DNA of 64,000 bases, taken from the NCBI RefSeq assembly GCF_001638985.1, contig NW_017265147.1, positions 1,085,545 to 1,149,544 of the forward strand. Direction: 5' to 3'. Below the pieces are notes generated by a model, which saw only the letters and a list, made by a program, of their open reading frames with translations, was not told the DNA's origin and did not search any database. The stretch's first letter is position 1; every line of letters starts with the position of its first letter. Origin of the DNA: Phycomyces blakesleeanus NRRL 1555(-) (taxonomy: Eukaryota; Mucoromycota; Mucoromycetes; Mucorales; Phycomycetaceae). Of this stretch, positions 25,208-38,343 are shown in pieces. The position numbers and the translations under genes are program-made.

Positions 25208-26514
25208 CTATGATACAGATGAACCAACTCTTCCACAGCGTTCATATGTCTCATCCTGGAGCATGTACGCTGGTTTGAATCCATCTCCTGATTCATTTCG
25301 TAGTTGTGGATTGGGGTGTGTGTTTTCCATACTTCCTAAAGAAGTATAACTTGTAGATTTCCCGAATCATATTAGACCCCATGTAAGTTCACGCACTCTC
25401 CCACTTGCCCTCTTGCACTCTTGTGCATAGGTGTGTATATCGTATTAAAGATCAAAGGTTCCCCCTCCTTACCCTACTTCACATCCTTCCTTTCCCACAC
25501 CCCTTCCAAGAAAACAAATAAATAAATAATCCAAAACTCACCCATAATCATAAAGAGAACAATATGGTATCCGCAGCTTCAACAGGAAACCCCAGATATC
25601 TTTATAGGTCCAATCGATGATTGGATGGACACGCATGAAATCTGGCCAACCCTTGTCGGTCTTGTTGAAATGAGTCAAGGTTTCTAAGATATATATATAC
25701 GCACATTGTCAATTATTACTTTTGATCTATTAATAATATGTATGTACATATAAAATTAAATTTACCTGCGTATGGATCATTGCGTCGAATTCCTACAAAG
25801 ATTGCTTTTGGACTTGGAGAAGAGCAACTGAGAAATTCTTGAAGTGCAGGACGCATAGGTCCAGGAATTGCAATACAATCGAGGTGGTATCGACGAGTAC
25901 ACACATTCACAAACGCATCCACATGAGGAAATGGGTTTGGGCATGTCACAAATACTGTCCTCAGATGCTGTCTGTCCTTGTGTAAGCGAGACAGGACTGC
26001 GACAACGAGATGAAGTAAGACAGTACAATCCTTGCCTCCATTAAAAGACAGAGCGGTTGCATCTAGACTTCAAGACATTGAAATGTATATACATGTATAT
26101 AATGATGATACAGAAAGAAAGAAAGAAACAAAGAGAGAGAGAAAAAAGATACAAAGATTAATACATTATGATTGATTTGCTTAAAAATAAAATAAAGTAA
26201 ATGTATAAAGGTAATGAAATTAATGGTTAAATTCATTTAATGAATGGTTACTTTTGTCAACTATTTTCTCGTCTTTTTGTGTATATATATATATACATAT
26301 ATTACCCATAAGTTTTGTAGGTTTGTTCAATTACACTCAATGCTTCTTTCACCTGAGGTCCCAAGGTATCGTCTGAGTCAGCAAATTCGTAGACTGTACG
26401 TTCAATATAGCCAAAGTCATATTTGTCCTTTGTTTCCAATACGGGATCCACTTGTCGAGTTGTACATCCATCGTTGTTAAGTTTTGTGGTTTGGATAGAA
26501 TAGTTAGCTGTCAT
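25208..26514 (-). CDS. FAD1: FAD synthase (FMN adenylyltransferase)
   Basis: Adenylates FMN to FAD; cytosolic, PAPS-reductase/PP-loop fold as in yeast Fad1. Exons 26306-26514, 25766-26067, 25542-25683 and 25208-25349 join in phase to 264 residues (yeast Fad1 has 306). The PP-loop [14 protein letters not shown] is at residues 77-90. [27 protein letters not shown], the [20 protein letters not shown] segment and the [16 protein letters not shown] motif follow in the family order. The start at 26514 is the first ATG after an upstream stop. The promoter region holds a pentamer-type repeat at 26649-26732. Confidence 0.93.
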
Positions 26515-26648
26515 TGCTAAAGGGAGGGAGAAAGAAGAAAGAGAGGGCAAAAAGCTTATAGTAATATAATAGTAGTAATAGTGTGTATATTGATGACAGT
26601 AATAATTGTAAAATTGTTAAGAAATATATAAAATAGGGTCAATCCCAA

Positions 26649-26732
26649 TTCAGTTCTCAGTTCAGTTCAGTTCTCAGTTCAGTTCAATTCAGTTCAATTC
26701 AGTTCAATTCAGTTCAATTCAGTTCAATTCAA
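26649..26732. repeat. TTCAG/TTCAA decamer array
   Basis: About eight tandem units alternating TTCAG and TTCAA/TCTCAG upstream of the FAD1 start. Reads as an expanded pentamer/decamer satellite. Confidence 0.85.
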
Positions 26733-28269
26733 TTTTTCTGTTACTTTTTTTTTTTATTTTTATAATATATTTTATGTTGACGGTGTCTCTAATTTTCTGG
26801 GGAGAAAGAAAATATGAATTTTCATTGTCCTTTTTGGTCTTTCTATCTATCTCTCTATATCTCTATCACTACCTATATCTCTGTGTCCTTTTAGTGTTTA
26901 ATGCAAAGAGAATGGTAATGATTATTGGTATTATATTCTTATTATTTAAAGACGTGTATGTAAGCAATAACTTTCTTGATAGTTCAGTAATGATAAACTA
27001 TATATATATATATATATAAAAGGATTATTGGTAAAAAGGTCGAGTTACATAATTTTAACATGTGAATCTTGTACATTTATTGAATGGGCGGGGTTCTCCT
27101 TTGAATTGGGGGAAGTGAGAGGGGTGTCAAAGAAGAAAAAGAAGAAGAAAGGGTTCAATATTTTATTTTTATTTTTGTTCCTTGGTATTTTGTCCTTGAT
27201 CCTTGGTTTCTGGTCCCTATTTCGGCTAATACAGCCAAAGTTGACAAGAGTAAGTAAAGTCTTTTTGAGCCTAGGTTTTTTTTTATCTCAAAAGGTCTTT
27301 AATTAAAATGCAAAATTAATGATAGTAATAATAATAGTAACACTTTGGGAAAGAGAAGAAAGACGAGGGGCTGGAGGGGGTGGTAAAGACTTGAGAAAAA
27401 TGAAAGAAAGAAGAGAGAGAGAGAGAGAAAGACAGCAATATGTTTGTTTGAATAATTGAATAATTGAATAATTGAATAATTCTGGGTTGTGAGGGCTGGG
27501 TATTTTGGGTTACTGTGTATCGAATGGGTCTCGAAAGATGGTCTTTTTTGAAATTCCTGGATACGTATCTATGCTCTTTACATCAAAACGAAAGATAATT
27601 ATGAATAATAATCCTCTACTACGCAACATGCTGTCTCCCTCTTTATTCTTTTAATTCTAATGATAACATTGTATTGCATTATATTATATTGAATTATATT
27701 ATATTATATTATATTATATAGACTAAGAAAGCCACCTGAATCCTGATCGTACCAAATTGATAACCCACTCACCTGGTCAGACTGCCTGCTTTAGTAAGAT
27801 GCTGTCAGTCTAGTGCTGTTATAAACCCACCGCACAAACACACGGTACTCCTGCTTTGTTTATCAAAAAAAGTGTCATTCTTGATTATAGTCACCTTCCT
27901 TATTATTGTTAGTATTAGTATTAATAAAGGAAATGATAATAGTAATAATAGTAGTAATAGTAATATATGTTAGGGTCCGCGTCCGTGTGTATATAGTATG
28001 CTCTAGTACAATACAGTATAATATAATATAATGTAATATAATACACTATAATATAATAAGGAAGATTAAAAGAAAAAAAAAGGAAAAGATAAAGGAAGAC
28101 TAGGAGGAGAGGGTTGCCTAGGGGTAGGTGGTCCAAGCGATCACCGAATAAGAGCAACAGACCAGGCAAAACACCAGAAAATTTAATTATCTAAAAGTAA
28201 CAAAGTTCCACTATACATTACACACCACACACCACATGAAATTTATCGATTTACTTTTTTGCTTACGTC

Positions 28270-28372
28270 TATGCTTAGGCCTATGCTTATGCTTATGCTT
28301 ATGCTTATGCTTATGTTTATGCTTATAGTTTTTGTTTTTGATTTTGATTTTGATTTTGATTTTGATTTTGAT
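28270..28372. repeat. Adjacent hexamer arrays GCTTAT and GATTTT
   Basis: A run of GCTTAT units (28270-28326) is followed within 15 nt by a run of GATTTT units. Two unrelated sequences share the six-base period. Confidence 0.85.
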
Positions 28373-28665
28373 TTAATTTGATTTCAATTGATCGGATCAA
28401 TTGTCTGCAGGTACACCGTTTTCTTTCCTTCTTCATCTTCTTCATGTTCTTCTTCTTTACTCCTTGATTGAATGGAATGGCTCCTTTTTGGTGGGGAAAC
28501 AGTTTTTTATTTTCTTTTCTTTTTGCTTGGCATAATACACGTGGAGTGATTATTTGCCCAACCTCCACCCTTGATAATAATACTATTACTATTGAATATA
28601 TAGAAAGATAGAAAAATAGGTATATATCAAAAGATCATTGATTATACAATATAGTTAACCAGTAC

Positions 28666-28703
<38 letters not shown>

Positions 28704-29906
28704 GTTGCTCATTACAGCCTAGAACTTGTAACTATAATAATTATTATCAAGTGCTCTTTTTTTTTCTTTTATTAAAAAAGAAAGCAAGAGAGATTTTGAT
28801 CGTTATCTTGTCAGGTACGACGCTTTGTTCGTTTGGACTGTCTAATTGAATGATACTAATTTATAAGCACAACAATAATCAATAAAGATGTGCAATATTG
28901 CTCATTGCATGCTTCAATCAAGGCAAATAATAATAACAATAGTAATTTAGGCTCAATAAAGATAAAGACATACATAAATACATACTTTATATATATATAT
29001 ATATATATATATAAAAGTATATGTACATATATCTATTTATGTATATATATGTATATAATCCTGAATTTGTTTTCAGAAAATAATAATAGAAAATAAATAA
29101 GAACAACTAAAATAGGTATTTTTTAATCCTATTTTATTTGGATAGACTTGATATCTTCAAAACCAGAAGCATGTGTTTTGAATAAGTAAGGCAAGGCAGG
29201 CTGTATTGATATTTTACACATCTGTGCGTTTTTCTTTTTTTTTTATTATACTTCTTTAGCTATAGTATGTTGGACCACAAGGTACCTTATGAGCCACATG
29301 ACTTTTACAACCACAAACATATTTTGTAATATTATTAATGCAATAAAGGAATAAAGAGAATTTTGACGAAAGAACAAGACAAAAGAAGACGAAGGTCAAA
29401 ATAGGTACAAGACTATTAAAGTAAATAGCTAATATCAATGTTCGATGGTATTTGAGTGTATTTTATGATGTATAGTGTGTAGTGTGATCTCGATCGATAT
29501 CAATGTATTGTTGACAAGTATACTGACAATCTAATTGACTGTATAATTGTGTGTATGTATGTATGTATGTATGTATAGATGTGTAGATGTGTGTATAAAT
29601 ATTTATCTATCTATCTATTTATTTATTTACTTATTTACCTTATGCTTTCCTGGTCAGAATTGTGATAAATCACAAAAAACCCATTTTCTCTATCCTCAAA
29701 CATATATATGTATGTTTTCTTTTTTCTTATTTTTGGCCAGTTAAAATGAGGTCAATTCTACTGTAGATGTTGATTGGACCACAAAATCGAAAAACTAAAA
29801 AAAAAAACTAAAAACAAGGCCAAAGAGAATGAAGGGGAAAAATATATATAGATAGCCAGTTAGCTAGATGGCTAGATAAATATGTCGATTTCATAATAAC
29901 AACAAC

Positions 29907-29942
<36 letters not shown>

Positions 29943-30339
29943 CATGATAATGATAATGATAATAAGCTCCTCTATTTGTATTTGTAGTAATATTCTAATT
30001 TGTACGTATGATTTTAATAGCTGTATAATAGACCGTTTGAATTAATTAGGCTTGGAACTATTATATTCTCTCTGCAGAAACTCAAGTCGAGCTCTCTGTA
30101 CATACATCAATAGATATAATACTGACCATTATTCTCATTATTTCTATTACTTGATTACTATTATATCTATAGAGACATTATATTGTCTATATACAAAGAC
30201 ATGAACATGATTTATAATGATGCTTCTAAAACAGCTGCAAAACAAGGACTCATTCCTTGTGCTTTACCGCAGGAATAAAAAATAAAACCCTAATGCACAA
30301 CCCAGAGTATTCAAATTTTTGTTTTTTTTTTCTATTTGT

Positions 30340-30370
<31 letters not shown>

Positions 30371-30491
30371 TGTATGTATGTATGTATGTATGTATGTACT
30401 TACTTATTTTTACTATTAATTGAAAAAACCCCAATAGTAAGAGTAATAGTAATAGTAATAGTAATAATAGAATCGATCAAAAGCTTTCAAT

Positions 30492-30527
<36 letters not shown>

Positions 30528-30834
30528 TCTTTTATAAAAATATAAACTTTTATAAACTAAAACCTTCCCCCTCTCCTCTCCCTCTTCCATTTCTATTTCT
30601 AATTTCTATTGTTAGCTGTTATATTCAGTACACTAATACACTAATACATTAATACATTAATACCTCTTGTCATCTTTCCTACTAAAAACTAAATACCCAA
30701 ACCCAAATCCTCACCCAAATCCTAACCCAAAATCTCAACAGCCAAAATAGCAAGAGAAAAAAAAATCTTTTTTAACAAAAAAAACAAAAGCCCTCAAATA
30801 ATAATCAACTATCAATTATCAATTATCAACCATA

Positions 30835-31966
30835 ATGAAGTGTATGCCTACTACCTTCCCACAAACATATTACTCTTACACTGATTACCCTTACGACGAA
30901 AGGACTATTCACTCGCAACAAATCCCATGTCTCAACGAATTTGTGGATAATGAGAACCAATTACCAACCCTGGCAGAGTTCCTGACTATCATTGACGATT
31001 ACCTGAACAACCTGAGTCCCAAGAAGAGAGACAAGGCGCTTGTAGACGAAAACCGATATTTTCTGATCCAGCAGGTCCTCAAGGATCCCAGAAATACTTC
31101 AATCTCAACAGCCCAGTTTAGGTTCTGGGTCAAGAAGATGTTTACTGTCAAAAAGGGTACAGCAGACACTGTATGCCATGACAACAAGCCTGTTGCGATC
31201 AAAGAAAATATTTACAGTATACTTGTCAAAGCTCATCAGGATGCACACCATGGTGGTCGAGACAAGACTTCAGCATTGGTAAGAATTGAAATGGTCATAT
31301 GGTCCAGCCCAAAAAAAGAAATATAGATCCAATAAACTAATCTTTCTTTATGTATAAAAGGTGAGAAAACAATATTCCTGGATTCCAAAGGAGTTGGTCG
31401 CTAGGTTTGTCCGGCAATGTCCATTCTGTATAATCCGTAGAAACGGTGGCCATAGTCCAGGTACATGCGCTCCAAAGACACCCAGTCCACGCACAGGTTA
31501 TTCGGCCAGAAACAGCGTTGGGTTCGACCCAATGACCTCAAGTATATTCACACCGTCTATCAGCGACCGGAGCGAGATCTACTCTGGGCAGTCTCCAGTC
31601 TGCAAGACCGGATACCCTCCTTCATCAAACTTCCCTACCACACCCAATTCTTCAACCCTATTGCGCCCTTTTTATGAAAATTTTGTCTACCAGAATAATG
31701 ACGAATATCTACAAACCTATTCATACGGTATACCTGTCCATCATTCCCACCTTACCCCTCCTCCTCCCTCCTCCTCTTCCCACTCTTCAGCACAGACATC
31801 TCTCAATTCGACAGACTACACACCCAACCAGAATTACCAGTCTGTTGAAAGCCATCAATCCCCCCAGCCCAGCCAGAAAAAGCAATACCAAATCGATAAT
31901 TATCTTCAACTTCAACAATCCAAGCACTACTGCCAACAACCTATGCAAGAATGGTACCAATCATAG
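30835..31966 (+). CDS. HHCC (integrase-type) zinc-finger protein
   Basis: Two exons, 30835-31278 and 31361-31966, in phase; 349 residues. The core is a HHCC zinc finger as found at the N-terminus of retroelement integrases: His134, His138, Cys168 and Cys171, with spacing H-x3-H-x29-C-x2-C, in the context AHQDAHHGGRDKTSALVRKQYSWIPKELV then QCPFCIIRR (shown here only as landmarks). No integrase catalytic core follows; instead the C-terminal 170 residues are Ser/Pro/Thr/Gln-rich and disordered, ending MQEWYQS. The N-terminal 120 residues contain a folded-looking helical segment (LAEFLTIIDDYLNNL). It could be a domesticated retroelement fragment or a DNA-binding regulator; I do not know the family name. 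The single spliced intron and intact frame argue for a living gene. Confidence 0.75.
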
Positions 31967-33203
31967 CTATTCTTTTCTATTTTCTCTCTTTTATATATAT
32001 ATATATATATTATTCTTATTATTTTGTTCTGTTCTACTCTGTTCTGCTCTGTCCTTCTCTGTCCTGCTCTGTTCTTTTCCGTTTTTCTTTTTCTTTTTTT
32101 TGTAAACAGTCTTTCTTTTATAATCCTTTTTTTTTGTTATATTTCATTTAATAGGATTCTGTAAATCATTATGCCAATCAGTCATACATAAACATCTTAT
32201 TTTTTTTTATATCTATCTTTCTTGCCTTTTCCTTTTTCCCTTTATTTATTTATTTATTTTTACTCGAGATAATTTCTTCTGTTCTAAATGCACAGAAAGA
32301 CAGACACACAGACAGGCAGACAAACACAAACACAAACAAACACAAATACACATACAAATACACACACAAACATACGTATATATGTACATATGTACATAGG
32401 CTACATACAGACACATACAGACAAAGTTTGTGATTTGACGAGATATTTCAAGGATTTCAGCAGTGCGTAATAGATTGGATTATGTACTGTGAAGCATATT
32501 ACAGCAAATTTTACTTTATATATATTTGAAAGATTATTACAAAACCCTCTATCCAACATTATCTCTATTTCTCTATTTCTCTCTTTCTCTCTCTATTTGC
32601 ATACAGATACATACAGATACATACAGATACATAAATGTATGTATTCCTATCTTTGTCTACCAATCTTACTTATCATATGAAACCTACAAATGATTATTGC
32701 TATTATTCTTATTATTTATATCAATAAAAAAACAATACCAATAATAATATCGGTAATCATCGTCAGTATCTCACAAGACACAAAATTAGTAGAGACTATA
32801 GGCTGTAAAGTCTCTGCAGTAAGAATACGGTGCTGATCAGATATACAAAATTCAAAATAAAGAAATCAAGAAACAAACAAAGAAGAAAAGTATATGTACA
32901 TGTTTAAACCTGTGCGGATTGTGTGCTTTTACTTTACTGCGGTCATCTTACATGATCTGCACTAGTCATTGTTATAGAAAGACAGCATTGATTACTTTGT
33001 ACTATGTACTGTGTGCTGTGTTCATATGGGTATTTGGGTATTTGGGTTTTTTAACCTTTATATTTATTTATTTTCGTTCTCTTTCGACTAGCCAAGATTA
33101 TATGCAATTCACCGAATTTCTTTATATACATATATCAATGTTAGTGTTAGTAGCGTTATTATTTGGAAAGGCTCAGTACTGATGTGTAATACTGCTTCGA
33201 TTG

Positions 33204-33242
<39 letters not shown>

Positions 33243-33862
33243 GAACTAATAGCAACAGGCCTTGTGATTATGTACTTCTTGGACTTATACGCACAACAGA
33301 GTCATAACTTCATATTCCTATTCTTGTTTATCTCTTGATAATTATAGAAAATCTCACACGCCATCGAGTACAATCACATTAAACTAACTTTTTGTTTAAT
33401 AAACCCTTTATATTTAATGCAATCATAATACTAGAGCAAAAGTGTATATCTACATATACATGCACATATACATATACGTACACATATACATTCATATTCT
33501 TCTAATTCATTTAGTTAATATTTGACTTTATTATTAATACAACAAAAGAAAGTATATACTCATGTATAGTCTATAAATTGAATTCTTTATCTCTCTGATT
33601 CTTTATCGGTTTTTATCCGAGTATTAGTTAGTATAGCCAAAAGAAAGCTTAATAAATAAATAAAACCAACGACTACGCCTCTGCACAAAATATTGTATAC
33701 ACACACACATAAAGGCATGTGTAGCGTAGGTGTTTTTTTGGACTCAACAAAAGATCACTCGACACAGTGCTTCAACACCAGAAAAAAAGGTAAATAAATA
33801 AATAAATAAATAAATCAACTAAAGAAGTTCTACAATAGACAATATGTACAAACAAACACAAG

Positions 33863-33908
<46 letters not shown>

Positions 33909-35599
33909 AATAGGCACAGGCACAGGCACACTCATATAAATCTTACCCACACTAACGCACTAAACACACCTACGCACACGCACACATACACAGAAAGAAA
34001 GAGAAAGAAAGCGAGAGAAGAATATATGATTTTGTAGAGATAGAAAATAAAGCAAATAAACTTTACGATTGAATGACAGAAACAGATCAACTGAATTATA
34101 CTAGAATTTATATATATATTTCATATATAAATATAAGGTTGGTTGTTAAGAAAAACTATAGATAAACGATAGAATAAAATAGAATAAAATAGAGTGTAAT
34201 TGGGGTTTATTGTTTATTATTTGTAGGCTGGAATAGATTGACAATGCGTGAGAAATAAAATAAATGGGTAGATGACTAAAGGGTGTGTGTGTGTATGTGT
34301 GACAAAGATTTGCACGGGCTTTAATGTTCCTCAAAGTTCAAGATGGTCAATATTTTTATATACATATATATATATTTACTTATTTAATTGCTAATCCTAT
34401 TTCTATTAACAGTTAGTCATTGATATGATAACATTTAATGCTAAACAATAGGCTTAGTTTTTTTGTTTCAATATCGATTATATATCAATTATGTAAGTAA
34501 GTAAGTACATTTCTCTATGTGGATCAGCAAAGTTTTTTCTTTTTCTTTTTCTTTTTCTTTTTGGTATTGCATTTAATTGTGCCTTACACAGTCCTACATG
34601 AAAGAGCAATATATTTATAATACACATCTATCGATCAAATAGAACCTTAACACAACCAATCTCCCAACTATACGCTATACAGTACAACGCTATATACACA
34701 CAGGTTACTTTCCTAAAAGCACACCATTAATACCACACCAACCGCAACAAATATTATTATCATATTGATTTAAATAATTGACTTGCTCTTATCTATCTAT
34801 CTATATTTGATATTTTATTATTCACTTGCTTTTGAAAATCACCAGTACTTAAACAACCTATATACAAAATATTCTCACCCATCATATAAACAACATTTGT
34901 ACCATAAAAAAATTAAGATTCATTGATTGTATTATTACTATACTGATATCGTCACTGACAAACCAAACCAAATTAAAACAAATCAAAACAAAATAAAATT
35001 CAAGTGAATTCAAGATCAATATTCTTTAAAGTTGTGCAAGATTGGGTGTCCTTTGTTATTGCCTTCTTGTAACTTTTAGTCGATTATTTCTTATTTCGTA
35101 TTTCATATTTTATTTTACTTTGTCCCACTAGTGATTTATCTCTGTGTACATCTTCTATATATACATATATATAAATCTAAATGTATCATTGTAGGACTAC
35201 ACAAATTATCTTTTGCGCTCAAGCATTATTTGTTGTGGCTATATCGTTCTTTCCCTACCCCCCAAAAACACACGCACACACACACAAAATACACAAACAT
35301 GAATACACAGAATCTTGTTTAAATCTCAAACTATTGTATTATTATTGTTCTAGCTTTAAGGTTCTAGACTATACAAATGTATATATATATAAGAAATAAT
35401 TCTTTTGATTCTTTATTATTGATAATATCTATAGTATTTAATTGTCACTTGAAGTATCTTTAATAAAAGTCTATATCTTCCACACCTTCCATTAATTATA
35501 CGTATGTATATATATATACGTGTGTGTGTGCATTAAAACGTTTCAGTTTATTATTTCCCCTTTTACACAAGAGCAGAGGGGAGTATAATACGAGATTCG
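31967..35599. other. Gene-poor region, first part
   Basis: AT-rich spacer without supported genes. Repeats include ACAC-rich stretches (32300-32360), AATA units (33205-33240) and a CAGGCA hexamer array (33861-33930). Confidence 0.5.
33861..33930. repeat. CAGGCA hexamer array
   Basis: About eleven units with one variant (AGGAAT) in the middle. GC-rich against an AT-rich background. Confidence 0.85.
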
Positions 35600-35785
35600 G
35601 TGTTTACATCAGTAAAATTATTTGTGCTATATATTAAGCGGCGCATTAATAAATTTAAAGATGCGCATAAAATTTTATATGCATATATTATTTGTCTTAT
35701 TTATTCAGCGGTGTTTAATATAATGTTTAAGAAAGCGCGAATACTTAAAATACAAAAAATATTTGCGTTTTATAACGATTTTTAA
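35600..35785 (+). other. Compositionally odd ORF with GCG codons
   Basis: A 61-codon open frame (first codon GTG) with GCG trinucleotides at five sites, a pattern rare in the surrounding spacer. The product is basic (IKRRINKFKDAHKI, FKKARILKIQKIFAFYND). A loose match to the histone H2A segments VHRLLRKGNYAERV and KKTRIIPRHLQLAIRND can be drawn by hand but needs gaps. It could be a transferred fragment, an old gene remnant or chance. It lies 134 nt upstream of the H3-like locus. Confidence 0.2.
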
Positions 35786-35918
35786 ATGATAAAAAAAAAT
35801 GAAAGGGGTGAAGGAAGGGGATCAAAATATCTGCAACTTGTAAAGTAATGTACCATATTTAGTTACTCTTTTAATTATTCTCTATCTGTTTAAAAAAAGA
35901 TTGCGAAGAACTGGATAT

Positions 35919-36446
35919 ATGAATTATGATACTTCTACAAGGTCAAGTAAGAAATCTATTGGAGGTTTTCCAAGATGTTTAGCAGAAAATAATAAAAAGT
36001 ACAGTTGTAAAAAGAAGCAATATAATGTAATAATTGTGCAATGAGCTCGATTCATGATTGCATCGAGATACTGTATTTGTTGAGCATATCATAAATCATT
36101 TGGATGTCTTTTGATCATTTCAAGTATCTTTTTTTATCTGATACCTAATGTTCTTTATTTATAGGTAGCTTTGTACTTCAAACAACATTCCAAACAATCT
36201 CCTAAAGAAAAATGGTATGAAAAGCTTGGCTGTAACGATGGTGATGACATTTATGGTAATAAAAGTCCTCAACAATTTGTTTCTAAGTGACAATGGTTTA
36301 TTGGGCTTTGGATACTAGACATATACATATTCGTATGAATACATTTACGCTTCTCATAGTATCACAGTTTCATAAAAGGATATTCTTTTTCCTTAATAGA
36401 CAAAATGGGACATATCGTCCTAATATGGGCTGAATATATTGCTTAA
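35919..36446 (+). pseudogene. Histone H3-like relic or divergent small gene
   Basis: A three-exon model, 35919-36026, 36165-36255 and 36400-36446, keeps phase at both GT-AG introns and ends in TAA (81 residues). The N-terminal part TRSSKKSIGGFPRCLA follows the H3 tail TKQTARKSTGGKAPRKQLA with K, S, GG, PR and LA in order. Next, KKKQYNVALYFKQ recalls KKPHRYRPGTVALREIRR, with KK, Y and VAL. Homology fades after KL, and the model lacks most of the histone fold. In the second intron one frame reads VYWALDTRHIHIR, which recalls AYLVGLFEDTNLCAIHAKR, as if the fold had decayed. It may be a decayed H3 gene or a short divergent H3-like gene. Chance similarity in lysine-rich AT-rich DNA is the main alternative. 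Confidence 0.35.
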
Positions 36447-36464
36447 AAGTAAACAAGATCTATC

Positions 36465-36497
<33 letters not shown>

Positions 36498-36904
36498 AAC
36501 AATAACAACAGGAAAAAAAAGCAGCAGGGGAATTGATTTGATTTGAGTGAATTGTATTGGATGGGAAGGAGAGGGGGGAGTTGGAAGAGAGTTTTTAGCC
36601 ATTGTTTCATGTCATCTAATAACTCACTAGATTACACACATATGTATGTACATATACATATAAATAAAAAGGTTAAACATTTTATTCTCTTTGTTGTACG
36701 TTGGTTAGAGGCCAAACACAGTAATCTTTCTTTCTTCTTTTAAGGTTTCGGCAATCATTTTTTATATTTTATTTTTCTTTATTTGTACAGGGTTGATCAA
36801 ACTCTATACAACTTTCTTGTCCCACGTTACAATGGACTTTACAATGGTATTTAATAAATATGTATATATAAACACACATACATAATATTATATTAATTTA
36901 TTAC

Positions 36905-36953
36905 TAGCACCAGTATCAGTACTAGCACTAGCACTAGCACTAGCACTAGCACT
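36905..36953. repeat. CACTAG hexamer array
   Basis: Six or more CACTAG units after two degenerate ones. Confidence 0.8.
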
Positions 36954-38169
36954 ATAGTTATAATAGCAGTAATAAAATAATACAGTCATTTCATAGTCAA
37001 TTGAACATTTACAAACAAAAGGTATTAAATGTTGCTTTTATGTACTGAACACAACCTTTTATATATATATATGCATATTGGAAGGTATACAATACAAGAT
37101 AATAAAAGAAAAGAAAATACATATTGACTCTTTTGACTGCGTGCACATTGTTACCTTTCTGGCCACTCTATACAGGGGAATGAAAAGTCTAGTGGGATAT
37201 ACTCAGGTTCAATGATTAAATTAAATAAAGCCAGTTGAGCTGGATAGTGGGTAAAATTTAAAGAACAAGGTTTTGTTAATATATATATGTATATATATAT
37301 ATATATTCAACATTCTGTAAAATAATTTGACAATTACCCTAAATTGAATAGCTTAATAGACATATCACCTTTGTCACTTTTGTCAAAGTAAATAAATATA
37401 ATGATATGTAATGGTTTCACAGCATTCTATATATGAGTATTCTATGTAGCTTTAATTCAAGAAAGAAAGAAAGAAAAAGGGTCAAAGAAGCAGAGAAGAA
37501 GAGTAAGAATCAAAATTCAGCTGAATTCAATTGAACCCAATTTTATGATCTTTGATATCGGTCAATACATTTTACTACCACAATTCAGAAATGTCAACAC
37601 AAAAAAAAATACTGGAGAAGATTTCTGTGAAATGATACTTAAAGGGTTCTGGGGAATATATGTAGTAAACATTTGGTGTAAACGTGTGTATGTAAAATGT
37701 GTTGTTATTTTTCAGTGACCTTGTGTCTCCTTGGAAGAACTCCAGTTGGTTACATCCTTGTTTTTTGGGTTTTTATTTATCTATTTATTTATATGTTTCT
37801 GGTACACTGCACTGCACTATACTGCACTGTACTGTACTGCAATGTAATGTAATGTAATGTAATGTAATGTGCTCTTATGTTTCCATTTTACACTTGCACT
37901 TTATATACACTTATGATATTCAGCATCATTCCACACGCTGCAAATCATGTATGTATATAATGTGCAATGTGTTTTATGTAGTTTTGGCTGTACTTTCTTT
38001 TATAGTAAAGTGGGACAAATGGAAAACATTGTTATTTTGTAAAGCCTAATAAATATAAGCCTTTTATATATTTTTTATTGCATCTGAGATTTGGGGGTGC
38101 ACGGTGCCGGAAGCTCGCCCACTAAAACACTAGCGAGGTTTTCTTTTTAAGACCATAAACAGAGAAAGC

Positions 38170-38223
38170 ATGTGTGCATGTGTGCAAGTGTGCAAGTGTG
38201 CAAGTGTGCAAGTGTGCAAGTGT
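38170..38223. repeat. TGCAAGTG octamer array
   Basis: Tandem copies of TGCAAGTG preceded by a TGCATGTG variant. Confidence 0.8.
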
Positions 38224-38315
38224 AGTTTAGCATGTGATGACTCTATGCATCGATGAACTTTGGGGGGGTATTCAATCTTTTTTATTTTTTTTTGTGTGTG
38301 TGTTTTTGTGATTTT

Positions 38316-38343
38316 TGTGCTTGTGCTTGTGCTTGTGCTTGTG
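38316..38343. repeat. GTGCTT hexamer array
   Basis: Four to five GTGCTT units in noncoding DNA. Confidence 0.75.

Larger units (their letters stand above)
26515..30834. other. 4.3-kb repeat-rich spacer
   Basis: No supported gene. It holds the divergent upstream regions of FAD1 and the HHCC gene plus many simple repeats: TTCAG/TTCAA units (26649-26732), GCTTAT and GATTTT hexamers (28270-28372), TA tracts (28679-28700, 28990-29012), ATA repeats (29905-29942), TTTA/TATG repeats (30335-30400) and a T23 run near 30497. The stretch 27720-27850 is less biased and might be a leader, but has no long frame. Confidence 0.5.

Noticed and set aside
36400..36436. Second H3 piece reading GTYRPNM
   Set aside because: Only three residues agree with HRYRPGT; too short to support.
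26649..38343. CRISPR-like spacing of repeats
   Set aside because: Arrays are contiguous simple repeats without unique spacers, in a eukaryotic genome.
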